64,000 nucleotides of DNA from Melitaea cinxia (GCF_905220565.1 NC_059404.1:14102472-14166471), one strand, 5' to 3'. Numbered from the stretch's first letter, positions 14,201-23,692 are shown. Notes: generated by a model not told the origin, from the sequence alone. Made by a program: numbers and translations.

Positions 14201-16991
14201 AGTCTACAGTATATCTTTTGATGTCTATCGGGCATTTTATTTTTACAAAACAAGAACTTGTACCTAAACTATTGCTTCTTTTAAATTGATTTGTATTAGC
14301 TGTAGAAATGGTATTTAAAATATGTCTTTTTCTAAAAACTATATATTCATATTTAAGTATGTTTTTTTTTCCTAGAAATTCGACTCAGTAACGATCATGT
14401 TTTGTGGGTTGCAACTGAACGAGGCGATCACACGCGCTGACGTGATGCAGACTGTGGCATACATGAACGATGTATATTCGCGGATCGATAGACTACTGGA
14501 CACCCACCGAGTTTACAAGGTGAACTTTCTTTTTTTATTAAAAGAAAATCATGAAATTTGTTTCTGCTATGCTTCTGGTGTTACAGGTGTCTACAGACTA
14601 CGGTAACCGCTTACCATCTGCTAGCACCAGGCATAGGCATGCTTGCAACCGTTTATATAAAAAGAACATTCTTCATTTAATTCTTCGTTGTGTCGTTAAT
14701 TGTGTGGTGATACACGTTGCCGTCGCAGGTGGAGACCGTGGGCACGGTGTACATGGTGGTGTCGGGCGCGCCGGAGAAGCGGCGCGCGCACGCGCAGGCG
14801 ATGGCTAGCGCTGCACTCGCTGTCTCGCAGGCGCTGCCCGCTCTCACCATAGGTGAGCACTAGTCAAAATATACGCTTCAGCCTGTAATATCCCACTTCT
14901 GGGCATAGAACTCTTTCCCCATGTAGGAGAAGGATCAGAGCTTAATCCACCACGCTGCTCCAATGCGGGTTGGCGGATATATTCCCTACTATGAGTAACG
15001 ATCGCTATCAGGTGTACATGATAACAACCGGGACCGACGGCTTAACGTGCTCTCCGAGGCACGGTGGGGAGATCCACAAGGACTGCACAAACACCCAGAC
15101 CACGGCACACACCTGTATGGTCAATACAAATGTTTTTCATGTGCGGGGATCGAACCCGCAACCGCCAGCGCAACAGGTACAATCCATGGCTGTAACCGTT
15201 GCGCCAACGCGGCGTTAAAATATACACCTATAACATAATACTTTTTAAGCAGACGTCCCAATAAACTTGTGCCTTGAACAAGGCCGGAAAACAGAGAGGA
15301 CACCAAAACATCAGAAAACACTGACGCTTGGTCAATTGGTCATACACTTCTAAAAATTGCGTTAGAAAGTAACTATTAAAATTAAAACTAAATTGTAATT
15401 TTCATTGAGGGATTTCACAGCAGGAAATATACTGCTCAAAATTTGGACCAGACCTGTATGTCTGGGGACGTACCTCAACCTTACAGAAGATCACAGCTAA
15501 ATTATTAATAAACTAATAATAAATTAATAATAAATAAACAGCAGTATTAACTGCTCTCAAGCATTGTTGTGTTCCTGTGGTGAGGAAGAGGTCCTGTGGG
15601 CTAGAGTTGAGTAGTTGAGTGAATGTTGGCAATGCACTTGAGATGCTTCTGGTGTTGCAGCGGTCTATAGCCTGTGGTAACGGCATACCATCAGACGGGC
15701 CGGACGCTTGTTTGCCGCCTGAGTTTAAAAAAAAAGATAAATAGAGCAGTGTATTTATAATGCAGGAATGCACTCCGGTCTGTGCTACGCAGCGGTTTTA
15801 GGTCTGCGGCAGCCGCGCTACTGCCTGGTCGGTGACACCGTCAACACGGCCAGCCGCATGCAAACCACCGGCGAGGTATAAACGCTACAATTAAGTAATA
15901 GGTTCATTTATAATTCACAAATGAAAATTCAACTATTTCTTCGTTGCACGTGCACTTTCGTACTTTTCGATGTAATAGAAGTCGGTTTTTTTACGTTTGC
16001 GAGCAAACACAATTATTGTATACTAGCTGTGCCCACGACTTCGTCCGCGTGGAATAGTGACATTGGTCAGCATTTTTTGGATATTTCTTTTGCTTTATTT
16101 TGGATTATAAATTTAAAAAAAGAAATTAACTTAAAATTTTAAGTTTTCATATAATTATTTAATTTTAAGGACAATATTTAATGTTCTATAATTGTTTATT
16201 TTTTAGCCTGGGCGAATCCAAATATCTTCTCAAACTCAAGCAGAACTGCCGGCGGGGAAATTCAGACTTCGACGAAGAGGTCTCACAAAAGTAAAGGTAA
16301 GAAAGATTTAGTTGACACATTTTTAAATATTTATAAGTGGCTAACCGTTTACTTGCAGATTTGCGTACATTAGAACATAGTGAAAACAATAAGAAGTTGT
16401 CTGGTGTATATCCTGAATGGGATCTTTATTCAAATTCTTAGTTTTAAACACTACAACTAAATAACTTTTAATTTTACTTTGTACAGCATTGTTTGTAAAA
16501 ATTACTCTCATTTGCAATTCATATTTAAGCGAGCTGAGAATAGAAAAAAGATAACTGCAATAAATTTAATTTTATAAGAGTCAAATAATTAAATTTTCGT
16601 GTTTGAATCTGACGCATTTTTAGATTTATATAGTCTTTAATACTAGAATAATACTTTTGCTTGTAGTGATCATTAATATTTGCTTGCTTTTGCTTATATT
16701 TCATTATCATCATTGATCATTATGATGATGATGAAGATGATGATGATGAGTAGAACAATACTTTTGCTTATATTGAAGAAGTTACTTAGGTTACTCACTA
16801 AAAATATTTAATCTAGAGTAGAATAGTTATATCCTTTTTATTAAACATCTTGTTTAATTTTAAATATATATCTATATACATTTTTTTAGGGCAAAGGGAT
16901 GATGGAAACTTTCTGGCTGGAGGGAGAAATCGAAGAAGAAGAACAAGACGAAGCTTTGCAGCTGATATCCACACTTTGCGGCGACGAATAA
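2234..16991 (+). CDS. Gyc89D: Atypical soluble guanylyl cyclase subunit, Gyc-89D type (14 exons, 805 aa)
   Basis: Makes cGMP from GTP in the cytoplasm as part of a haem-containing dimer. The fly relatives Gyc-89Da/b are weakly NO-sensitive, are regulated by oxygen and work best paired with Gyc-88E. CDS joins 2234-2275, 7459-7536, 8890-9623, 9704-9897, 10162-10286, 11806-11937, 12852-12953, 13039-13205, 13816-14089, 14376-14519, 14729-14852, 15766-15875, 16207-16296 and 16890-16991; all junctions are GT/AG and the 2418 nt stay in frame. Domain order: H-NOX haem domain (about 1-350, proximal His308, YxSxR at 337-341), H-NOXA/PAS-like region with FELxL (about 360-545), coiled coil with the SMIP motif (about 560-600), and catalytic domain (617-790) with KVET (664-667), RYC (723-725), N732 and R736. 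Odd points: an extra segment of about 200 residues in the haem domain, and neither metal-binding Asp. The start is the first ATG of the conserved MYG N-terminus. It is more Gyc-89D-like than beta1 or Gyc-88E-like by sequence and lacks a long C-terminal tail. Confidence 0.93.
3995..4424 (+). mobile_element. 'AACCGACTTCC' element, copy 2 (internally deleted)
   Basis: Same start as the other copies, then jumps to the 'gttggaaaggagatatccctagtttggtacc' middle and the last monomer. Lies in cyclase intron 1. Confidence 0.6.
4515..4818 (-). mobile_element. Short element with RTE-type 3' tail, copy 1
   Basis: Read on the minus strand it runs from 'cgtggttacggcattgaaga' through 'tgggtgtcgtaagaggcgac' to a tail that in better copies reads 'tatgtccagcagtggactg'. 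Confidence 0.55.
4878..5196 (+). mobile_element. tRNA-derived SINE, copy in cyclase intron 1
   Basis: Head has a Pol III A box (TTGGCGCAACGG) and B box (GATTCGATCCC); the tail ends 'atgcccaacattgggatatt..caggctg'. The same family recurs throughout the window. Confidence 0.7.
6306..6560 (+). repeat. 'ctagctgtgcccgcgacttcg' repeat, copy 1
   Basis: Common lepidopteran interspersed repeat. Starts 'ctagctgtgcccgtgacttc' and contains 'ggtccagccgtttcagagat' and a (GACA)n stretch. Confidence 0.55.
7110..7360 (+). repeat. Metulj-like lepidopteran repeat, copy 1
   Basis: 'acagcaggaaatat' at the left and 'gcttaccatcaggtgagcag' at the right. Found again at several sites below. The family name is from memory. 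Confidence 0.5.
7459..7536 (+). CDS. Gyc89D: Cyclase exon 2 (residues 15-40)
   Basis: Preceded by tattttag and followed by gtaag. Encodes the [16 protein letters not shown] helix region of the H-NOX domain, phase 0 to phase 0. It lies 5.2 kb from exon 1, across an intron filled with repeats. Confidence 0.9.
8890..9623 (+). CDS. Gyc89D: Cyclase exon 3 (residues 41-284) with long H-NOX insert
   Basis: Starts [18 protein letters not shown], as expected for the H-NOX fold, and ends [15 protein letters not shown], also expected. Between about residue 60 and residue 255 it carries a Ser/Thr/Lys/Glu-rich, low-complexity stretch (for example [10 protein letters not shown] and [12 protein letters not shown]) that I do not recall in fly Gyc-89D. 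The frame stays open through the whole exon and ends in phase 2, joining exon 4 correctly. Confidence 0.88.
9704..9897 (+). CDS. Gyc89D: Cyclase exon 4: haem-ligand exon (285-349)
   Basis: Contains the proximal haem histidine H308 (in DSIHQRMRF) and the YxSxR haem-propionate motif Y337-S-S339-G-R341. Acceptor tttag, donor gtaat, ends in phase 1. Confidence 0.92.
10000..10040. repeat. Short tandem repeat in cyclase intron 4
   Basis: 'gatgatggatatacata' occurs twice in direct succession. Confidence 0.7.
10162..10286 (+). CDS. Gyc89D: Cyclase exon 5 (350-391)
   Basis: End of the H-NOX domain ([20 protein letters not shown] ... RLEFDNSDY). Acceptor ccag, donor gtgagt. Confidence 0.9.
11806..11937 (+). 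CDS. Gyc89D: Cyclase exon 6 (392-435)
   Basis: Begins the H-NOX-associated PAS-like region: [20 protein letters not shown] matches the family's 'LFPF..V.D..MKI' signature. Acceptor acag, donor gttaca. Confidence 0.9.
11974..12142 (+). repeat. Helitron-like remnant in cyclase intron 6
   Basis: Shares 'aattctcgtgtc', 'ctcctccgaaacggct' and 'atgaaattttgtgt' with the element at 30427. The 3' end has decayed to GTTAG. A bare 5' end (tctaatatataaaattct) also lies at 29167. Confidence 0.5.
12286..12603 (+). mobile_element. tRNA-derived SINE in cyclase intron 6
   Basis: Shares the head (B box GGTTCGATCCC) and the body 'ctccccaccgtgcctcggag'; the end is degraded. Confidence 0.65.
12852..12953 (+). 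CDS. Gyc89D: Cyclase exon 7 (436-469)
   Basis: Encodes [20 protein letters not shown] plus [14 protein letters not shown], corresponding to the H-NOXA 'F.L.RP...W..I' region. Acceptor tacag, donor gtaaaa, phase 0 on both sides. Confidence 0.88.
13039..13205 (+). CDS. Gyc89D: Cyclase exon 8 (470-524)
   Basis: Encodes [11 protein letters not shown], then [20 protein letters not shown], the conserved end of the PAS-like domain. The spacer between them is Arg-rich and short compared with the fly protein as I recall it. Ends in phase 2. Confidence 0.9.
13317..13664 (-). mobile_element. Short element with RTE-type 3' tail, copy 2, in cyclase intron 8
   Basis: The (ATG)n tail shows as (ATC)n at 13318-13337 on the plus strand. 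Full body present. Confidence 0.6.
13816..14089 (+). CDS. Gyc89D: Cyclase exon 9: signalling helix/coiled coil (525-616)
   Basis: Encodes the [20 protein letters not shown] segment, then a long amphipathic helix, and [15 protein letters not shown], the conserved hinge just before the cyclase domain. Acceptor ttcag, donor gtaaag. Confidence 0.92.
14376..14519 (+). CDS. Gyc89D: Cyclase exon 10: first half of the catalytic domain (617-664)
   Basis: Encodes [16 protein letters not shown], where active metal-binding subunits have FSDIVGF; position 627 is Gly, not Asp. Ends RVYK before KVET is completed in exon 11. Confidence 0.92.
14729..14852 (+). CDS. Gyc89D: Cyclase exon 11: GC-rich catalytic exon (665-705)
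   Basis: Encodes [16 protein letters not shown]. Purine-selecting E666 is present, but position 670 is Thr where metal-binding subunits have Asp. This exon is conspicuously GC-rich compared with its surroundings. Acceptor gcag, donor gtgagc. Confidence 0.92.
14879..15214 (-). mobile_element. tRNA-derived SINE in cyclase intron 11
   Basis: Near-complete reverse-strand copy, from 'cagcctgtaatatcccac' to 'gttgcgccaacgcgg'. Confidence 0.7.
15412..15735 (+). repeat. Metulj-like repeat, copy 2 (cyclase intron 11)
   Basis: Same ends ('cacagcaggaaatatactgc', 'cataccatcagacgggccgg'), interrupted by an AT-rich insert. Further fragments lie at 12655-12800, 52050-52165, 56465-56560 and 56780-56860. Confidence 0.5.
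15766..15875 (+). CDS. Gyc89D: Cyclase exon 12 (706-742)
   Basis: Encodes [13 protein letters not shown], then [16 protein letters not shown], which includes base-recognition C725 and transition-state residues N732 and R736. Confidence 0.93.
15966..16016 (+). repeat. Right-end fragment of the 'AACCGACTTCC' family
   Basis: 'gaagtcggtttttttacg..tgcgagcaaacac' in cyclase intron 12, directly followed by a 'ctagctgtgcccacgacttc' repeat. A similar scrap (gagtcgg..tcgtctaccggc) lies at 54120-54163. Confidence 0.5.
16207..16296 (+). CDS. Gyc89D: Cyclase exon 13 (743-772)
   Basis: Encodes [17 protein letters not shown] and on to LTKVK, the penultimate strand of the cyclase domain. Acceptor tttag, donor gtaaga. 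Confidence 0.9.
16890..16991 (+). CDS. Gyc89D: Cyclase exon 14 and stop (773-805)
   Basis: Encodes [13 protein letters not shown], the conserved end of the cyclase domain, followed by a short acidic tail and TAA at 16989-16991. Confidence 0.92.
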   Translation, partial: GKGMMETFWLEGEIEEEEQDEALQLISTLCGDE

Positions 16992-16992
16992 A
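16987..16992 (+). terminator. AATAAA overlapping the cyclase stop codon
   Basis: The hexamer AATAAA is formed by the last codon (GAA) and the TAA stop. If used, the 3' UTR would be only about 15-30 nt. A second AATAAA near 17466 is an alternative. Confidence 0.35.
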
Positions 16993-16999
16993 ATTGTTG

Positions 17000-19900
17000 T
17001 AGTTATACCTACTTATTTTCAAATATATTTTTGGTCACATTTTAAAAATTTCTAATTCAAAGATTTATTAGTCAATAATTGAATGTGATTATTTCTATAC
17101 TAAAAATATTTAAAAGAAATAACAATTTAAGCTCATATTTGTTTATTACTATAAGAATTAACACTTATTCACAAGTTGTTTAGATTTTGAAGTTAAACTT
17201 CGTTAATTATATTGCTCGATTTGAATGACAAAAAGATACAAATGAAAGGTTTATTCCGCCATAACAAAGAAGCAAAAAGGTTACGTTTGAAAAAAGCTAA
17301 TGTGATAACTGCTTTAAAATGAAATTAATTTTATTTCTTGTTTTTTTTTTTTTTTGTATATGTTAGCTGTTGCTAATTACTTTCTCACAGCCACTGTTAA
17401 GTTTTATTTTTGTCTCTCTTTCCTAGTGTTTATAATATGTAGGTACACGTACAATAAGATTATCAATAAAACAATACAGAAAATTACTTAATAATATTTT
17501 AATATTAACAGGCGAATTAAATTCGTATTTATGTGTTAACAGGATATTATATATTTATATAATAGTTTAAATATCGTCGTATTTACATTAATATTTAACA
17601 AAATCGTAACAAACTAAAGAGTAACATTAATTATAGAAAATAATACGTAAAATAACGATTATACCATAATGATTTAAAAAAATTATTATCTGTATAAAAT
17701 AATTTCGAAATAATTTATATTATCTATGACTCGATTCAAATTTTAAAATAAATTTTCTTTTTATTTTTGCTAGGTAAAAGAAATATCAACGTACAATATG
17801 AACTAGTCATAGATTATGATTTAATACATGATTTTATATTGTTATACAATAAAAAGGTTGTATTTGTACAAGAACGTCTTAGGAAGTTTGGTATGTGGTA
17901 TTAAAGACATAAAAAAGAAACTACTTATCTACTATCAAAAAACATTAGACTACAGTTGCCAACTTTCATCAATAATTTGTTACACCCCATTTCAAGATTT
18001 CTAATCTTGAATCTGATACTGAGATGTCAAACAACACATACATTTTAGCACTTTGGAACCTAAACCATAAACTTTACCAACATAATTACGTGTATAATTT
18101 ATGTTTTATGATACATTTTTTAAAACACAATGAGGTATTGAGACTGTTATGTCAGGGTTACAAAATAACACGTTTTGATCGTTACTATAACCACATCGTA
18201 ATTGTAACAGCGCAAATGACGTAGAATTCTCATTAATATAGGTTTTTAAATTAAATAACAAATTTTCAAGCATATTGTTATACTATGATGCAATATTACT
18301 TAATTGACATAAAAAATCAAGTTATTATATGTGCAAATACCAAATCCAAATTGCATACTTGTAACTGCACAATTTACAACGTACATAACAATTAACAATT
18401 TTTTTAAGCCGCAACACATATCAACAACAATTATACGCATTATTATACCGACGTATACTTATTTATTTTTTGACTACATTCCGTTTCAGCCTGTAATATC
18501 CCACTATTGGGCATAGGCCTCTTTCCCCGTGTAGGAGAAGGATCAGAGCTTAATCCACCACGCTGCTCCAATGCGGGTCGGCGGATACATTCCCTATTAC
18601 CTACTTATTACTATTTTTTGACTACAAAATTTAACTAAATGTAACTTTGAATAAGAAATGCAAGACCAATACTCTTAATTTCTAGATTCAGATGTCATGC
18701 GTCATTTTATATTTCAATAAACAGAATACTACCCTCGTTTAGGTACCTTTCCAACCCCGTATTTGTACTTAATGATGTGTTGTCTGAACCACATTCACAT
18801 TCAATAACATTGTCACCATTGAAAGTCATCAAACCAACTGAAAGTTGAAGTAATATGAACCAAGTCGTTCGCAAGACGTTCTTGTTACGTATATAACTAT
18901 TAAACTATATATAAATGTGTGTGTAGTAAATACATTGTGCATTTTCTAAGATGTTTGGTCTTACTAGCTTATATATTATCTAATATACATTTTAAATATA
19001 TCAACAGTTTTATTTGCTATCAACTACGCCGTGTTATTAATAAACGAGGTGTATGTAATAATAGAGGTAACATCAAACTTTTTGACCTGTCATGGCCACT
19101 AATATTTCATAATATTAAGACGTAAGAACGGAATGTTTGCTTGGATTTTTGTTTGTCATTCTGAATTTCTAATATTTCAACAATATTGCTAGCGTCATTA
19201 TGACAAACCTCTGGTAATTATCTCGTCTCACGACTAATATATGTTTCCGTCAAATCAAAAATGTAATGAGTACATAATAGAACTTTAATTTCGACGTTTT
19301 GCAAGGACACAAAGCGTTCTTTGAAATTAAAATTAATTTCAATATACCTAATAAATTATATACCAAATAGTAAAGTAAAACAACAATATAATTTCAGTAT
19401 TATTATTCATTCATTTTGACGTAACCAAGCTGAGCTCTTAGTATATCAAGAATATATTTTTTCACATTTGCTAATAACACGGTTATCATTATTGGCACTA
19501 ATGTACACTAGGACGGTGACATATACCTACTCTGAGCTGGGAAACGCTAGACAACGGAAAAAAACACAAATAAAATATCTACTTCGTAATATCATGATTG
19601 GTAATTAAGTGGGAATCTTTAACACAAAGCTAAGGCACTGCGATATCAACGAAACAATTGTTTAAATCTTTGATCACTGAGCACCAATAGTCATTTAACG
19701 TTGAAAGGTACATGCGTGAGAAAATAAGACAAAATGTTTGATTGAAAGTAACACATCAAAATTGTTTTTGTGCCAAACTTGTAGTAAAACTATTCGTAAA
19801 TCGATTCTTTCAGAATAAATAACGAACATTGAGCATAGAAAAGTTTTGATACTTATAAAAGGCAAGAAACAACCAGTTATTCAATATTTTCCCTAGAAAT

Positions 19901-20100
19901 ATTATGTAGTCGTATTACCGGTAAGTACATAGTATTGTAAAATATATTTAACGTACGTAGGTTTCAGTCTTCATAACCTTATTAGAAATCGAAAGACGAT
20001 TCCATCAAGTAAATACGAGGTCCATTAAAACTTTTATCAAAGATGAAAAAGTTTTCAAACGAACAAAATAATACAAGTATCTATCACAATTTGTAGTGTA
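17000..20100. other. Spacer between cyclase and transporter
   Basis: AT-rich. Apart from a SINE tail fragment at 18485-18600 I see no exon, RNA gene or conserved element. The two genes are convergent, so this is 3'-to-3' space. Confidence 0.6.
18485..18600 (-). repeat. SINE tail fragment
   Basis: Only the 3' portion ('cagcctgtaatatcccacta' to 'gcggatacattccctatta') of the tRNA-derived SINE. Confidence 0.6.
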
Positions 20101-20119
20101 CACTTATTGCAATATTAGG

Positions 20120-20129
20120 TTTATTTATT
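20120..20129 (-). terminator. Poly(A) signals of the transporter gene
   Basis: Two overlapping AATAAA hexamers on the minus strand, about 45 nt beyond the stop. Confidence 0.6.
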
Positions 20130-20168
20130 CCTAAGGAATGTTGTTTAGATTAAATACTCAAAGTAAAA

Positions 20169-21551
20169 CTATTTCTTAAAAAGAGCTGTCACTTCTTCGA
20201 TTGTTCTATTCTTTGTTTCGGGCAACTTGAAATATGTAAATGCGAAGAATATAATCAAAAGTACCGTAAATGGCAAGAAAACGAAGTTACCTAGTGCATT
20301 TGATAAAGGAATGAATGTTAAACCTACAATAAAATTAGCGAACCAGTTCACGAGAGCTCCCACACTGACAGCGGCACTTCGAGCACCCTGGCCAAATAAT
20401 TCTGACAGAATCATCCAAGGAATGGAACTAGGACCTACACCGAAGAAGGCGACATACAGCAAAGTGAACAAAACAGCGAATATGCTCATCGTTCGATTGC
20501 CCTCGTAGGTAAAGAAAGCAATTGTCATGAGAATAGAGAACAGAGTCATGCCTCCTAGACCACACAGCTGCAATGTTCGTCTACCCAGCCGATCCATCAA
20601 AGGAATCGACACTAACGCCATTATGAACAACATACTACCAACTCCTATTGAAGCTAATCTTGCATCCCTCTCTGTTAGTCCAGTATTAATAAAAATTGTT
20701 GCCGAGTAGTAAAGAACGGCGTTAATACCTCCTAATTGTTGTGAAAGATGCATTACAATACCAATAATTAAAGGTGTCCGCAGACTCTTGATACGAACTA
20801 AATCACCTATAGTGAACTTTTGTTCCTGTTTTTCCGCGTGATCTTCGTCGTGCATATCCTTGATCTCATCATCGATTTCAGGTGTCCCTCTTATGTTGGT
20901 TAACACTTTTCTAGCCTGTTCTTCATCGCGTTGTACTAGTAGCAGATACCGTGGGGACTCGGGAGCAAATGGCAACATTATGCATTGGACTGCTGCCGGT
21001 ATTACGGCTAATCCGAGAAGCCACGGCCATCCATCATTGCTTCCCAAAATAACGTCAATACCTAATATTTGTCCTCCAACCATTCCAAAAGCCACCGCTA
21101 ATTGGTTGACTGTTCCGAACGCACCGCGTAATCTGACAGGCGCAACCTCTGACACGTATGTGGGTGAAGCTGTCGTCGCAAAACCGCAATTTACACCGAT
21201 CAGGAATCTACCGATGATTAACATTGCCAGTGACGTTGAAACTTTGCTGAAACCCATGAATATCGCACCTATAACGCCAAAAGCGGCATTTATAAGCAGA
21301 GCAAATTTGCGACCACGTCTGTCCGCAATCCAGCTGGCCAGTGGACAACCAATCATACCGCCGATTGCGAATATGCTGACGATAACACTGAAGACAGTGT
21401 CAGAGTTGACAGAGTAGTTTTCATTAATAAAATTTTCAATAAATTGTCTCGGCGCGTTGATGACTCCCGTATTAAAGCCGAATTGGAGCATTCCCAGGAC
21501 TGCCGCGAAGACCGCGTACAGCAAGGGTCCCGTCGTTCCTCCTACTGCCAT
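20169..21551 (-). CDS. GLUT1/3-type facilitative glucose transporter (460 aa, single coding exon)
   Basis: A 12-helix major facilitator (SLC2) plasma-membrane protein, expected to carry hexoses (or trehalose) down their gradient. Visible signatures: GFNTGVINAP in helix 1 (25-34), DRRGRK in loop 2-3 (77-82), PESPR after helix 6 (197-201), a cytoplasmic loop (202-250), HLSQQLGGINAVLYY in helix 7 (268-282), DRLGRR in loop 8-9 (320-325), GPSSIPW in helix 10 (373-379) and PETKNRT at the C-terminus (444-450). An N-glycosylation site (N45-Y-S) lies in extracellular loop 1, the place GLUT1 uses. The start is the ATG 17 nt after a tttacag acceptor. The whole coding region is in one exon, which is unusual for GLUT1 genes. 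It is closer to vertebrate GLUT1/3 than to insect Tret1-type trehalose transporters. The exact substrate cannot be read from sequence. Confidence 0.93.
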   Translation of the reverse strand: MAVGGTTGPLLYAVFAAVLGMLQFGFNTGVINAPRQFIENFINENYSVNSDTVFSVIVSIFAIGGMIGCPLASWIADRRGRKFALLINAAFGVIGAIFMGFSKVSTSLAMLIIGRFLIGVNCGFATTASPTYVSEVAPVRLRGAFGTVNQLAVAFGMVGGQILGIDVILGSNDGWPWLLGLAVIPAAVQCIMLPFAPESPRYLLLVQRDEEQARKVLTNIRGTPEIDDEIKDMHDEDHAEKQEQKFTIGDLVRIKSLRTPLIIGIVMHLSQQLGGINAVLYYSATIFINTGLTERDARLASIGVGSMLFIMALVSIPLMDRLGRRTLQLCGLGGMTLFSILMTIAFFTYEGNRTMSIFAVLFTLLYVAFFGVGPSSIPWMILSELFGQGARSAAVSVGALVNWFANFIVGLTFIPLSNALGNFVFLPFTVLLIIFFAFTYFKLPETKNRTIEEVTALFKK

Positions 21552-21568
21552 CTTGCGGCAGGCTGAAT
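21552..21568 (-). other. 5' untranslated start of the transporter coding exon (after splice acceptor)
   Basis: On the minus strand a pyrimidine-rich tract and tttacag end at 21569, followed by 17 nt and then the ATG. This implies at least one upstream exon. Confidence 0.6.
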
Positions 21569-22147
21569 CTGTAAAGAAATTAAAGTGGAATTTATATTAT
21601 AGTTTCACTTTAACGATAATTAAAAATTTTAATTTTTAAAATGACGAATTGAAGGTACTTTTGAAGCCTATTTGAATAAAGTTAGTTTTGATATTGATTT
21701 TGACAATAATTCACAATAAATATACAAAGAATAGGTTAAGCTTTATCGATGTTTTCTAAGGGTGTTGTTCTTAACTCTAGGTGTAAAAATCAAATAAGTC
21801 ATAAGTCAGGTACATTAAATTTATCGATTTGCCACTTTTCAATTTCAACAAAAACTGATAGGACTAACACGAACCAAACGGAGACAATCAGATGCAACCA
21901 CACGGCGTATTTACTTACATGGTTCTCTATTATGAATATAACGTTTTAGACATAATCTAATGCAAAAATCGCCAAAATAATAAAAAAGCGGCAAACATTT
22001 TAGCAAGTCGTATCACTGTGATTGAATTATAATTATTTACCTGTATCAACAATTATTTATTTGTTTATCTTTTATAAAGATTTGGTAATCGTATAATCCG
22101 TTAATCACATAAGTATAATACACTTTACATCACTTTTAATCGATCGA

Positions 22148-22450
22148 TTCAGCCTGTAACATCCCGCTGCAGGGGATAAGCCTCTTTCTCCTTGTAGGAG
22201 AAGGATGGGAGCTTAATTCCCGGTTGGCGCATTTGTTCCCTATTATAAAAACGATCCCTATCAGGTATTTATGATAACAACCGGGACCGACGGCTTAACG
22301 TGCTCCCCGAGGCACGGCGGGGAAACCTACAAGAACAGACATCAAAACCGGAAAGAAACATTTTTATAAATACAAATATTCATCCAGAGCGGGAATCGAA
22401 CACACAAACCGTCGATGTTTTAGGCGACTACACGCGCCACCGTTGTTACA
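22148..22450 (-). repeat. Diverged tRNA-derived SINE
   Basis: Same 3' part, but the tRNA-like end is a variant reading 'agcgggaatcgaacac'. A still more degraded copy covers roughly 1280-1660. Confidence 0.5.
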
Positions 22451-23511
22451 TAATATTTAAAAAAAGTAAGAATTTAGTTTTTTGGGTCTAAACAAAAAAT
22501 CATAAACATAAACAAAGGGTAAGATGGTAGATTTTTATGCAGAATTTACATTCCCAATAGGTGGTAGCTTCTCTTTAACGATAAATAATTAAAAATTTTA
22601 CTTGTAAAATGATTATTCGAATGTGCTTTTAAGTGACTTTTTTATTTTTTTAACATTAATTAGATTTCAAAACTATTATCTATGAAAACGGTGATAAAAA
22701 TAATTACGTCATACAAAATACATGGAACACGTTAAGTTTAAACACGTTATTTCAAAACACTTACAATTTTAACAATACATAATGAGATTTTAATAATGCT
22801 GCTTACATTTGTTACGGTAAGAGCGAAGCAGCTTTGTATAAATGGTAGTAAAACTAAAATTGTTCGAAACTCTTAAATGGTATAACAGTCGTTTTGTAGT
22901 GTACTCAGTTACGAGGAAAAAAATGATAGATCTTGTAATTCACGTTGGCCTAGAATTTATATGTGATAGGTATATTTGCAAACGTTTGTAAACGAGTTTT
23001 AAAATTTGTAATAGTAAATATTTAAAATTCCTTATGGTGTATGAAGATGCCAGATTTGCAAAAAATCCTAAATATTAATTTTTTGCGTGTAATAGTATGA
23101 TGCGTTAGATGGCTATGTAAAATGGGAATATTTTTCGTATCGTAAACTTAAACGTAAACGTTTTTCAGGTATATTAGCAGCGGATGGAGCGAAATAAAAG
23201 GTTATAACTTTGGATTAATTGCGTTGTTTTATTTTTAACTTTCGGCGCTACACAGAAAATGGATGATCGCCTTGACCGGCGGACACAGAGAGAGTTGCCA
23301 TACTTAAAATTAAATTACAAACCAATAAACTATTATAATTAAAATATTAATGTTGCCACATTCTTACAAATAATCAATAAACGTGAAGTGAATTACTTGT
23401 CAAAAAAATGTCCGAAGAACCGTTCCATAAAAATGCTTCAAAATTATTATTGTTAAGTATCACTGTGCTTTTAGCTAGTTACTAAAAATGTCTAAAAACT
23501 TTATTAATAAC

Positions 23512-23692
23512 TAGCTGTGCCCGCGACTTCGCCCGCGTGAAATTTAACAAAAAAGTAATTGTTCAATTCGCAGAGTTATACGATAAATGCATTTCTAAAA
23601 TAAAAGTAGCCTAAGTTACTCCTTACTATATCAGCTATCTACTAATGAAAGTCCCGTCAAAATTGGTCCAGCCGTTTCAGGTATTAGCCGGA

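Noticed and set aside
14970..15218. Open frame '[20 protein letters not shown]...'
   Set aside because: Recurring translation of the SINE body, seen at several copies.
20860..21417. 185-codon open frame on the plus strand
   Set aside because: It is the antisense shadow of the sugar-transporter coding exon and has no family features of its own.
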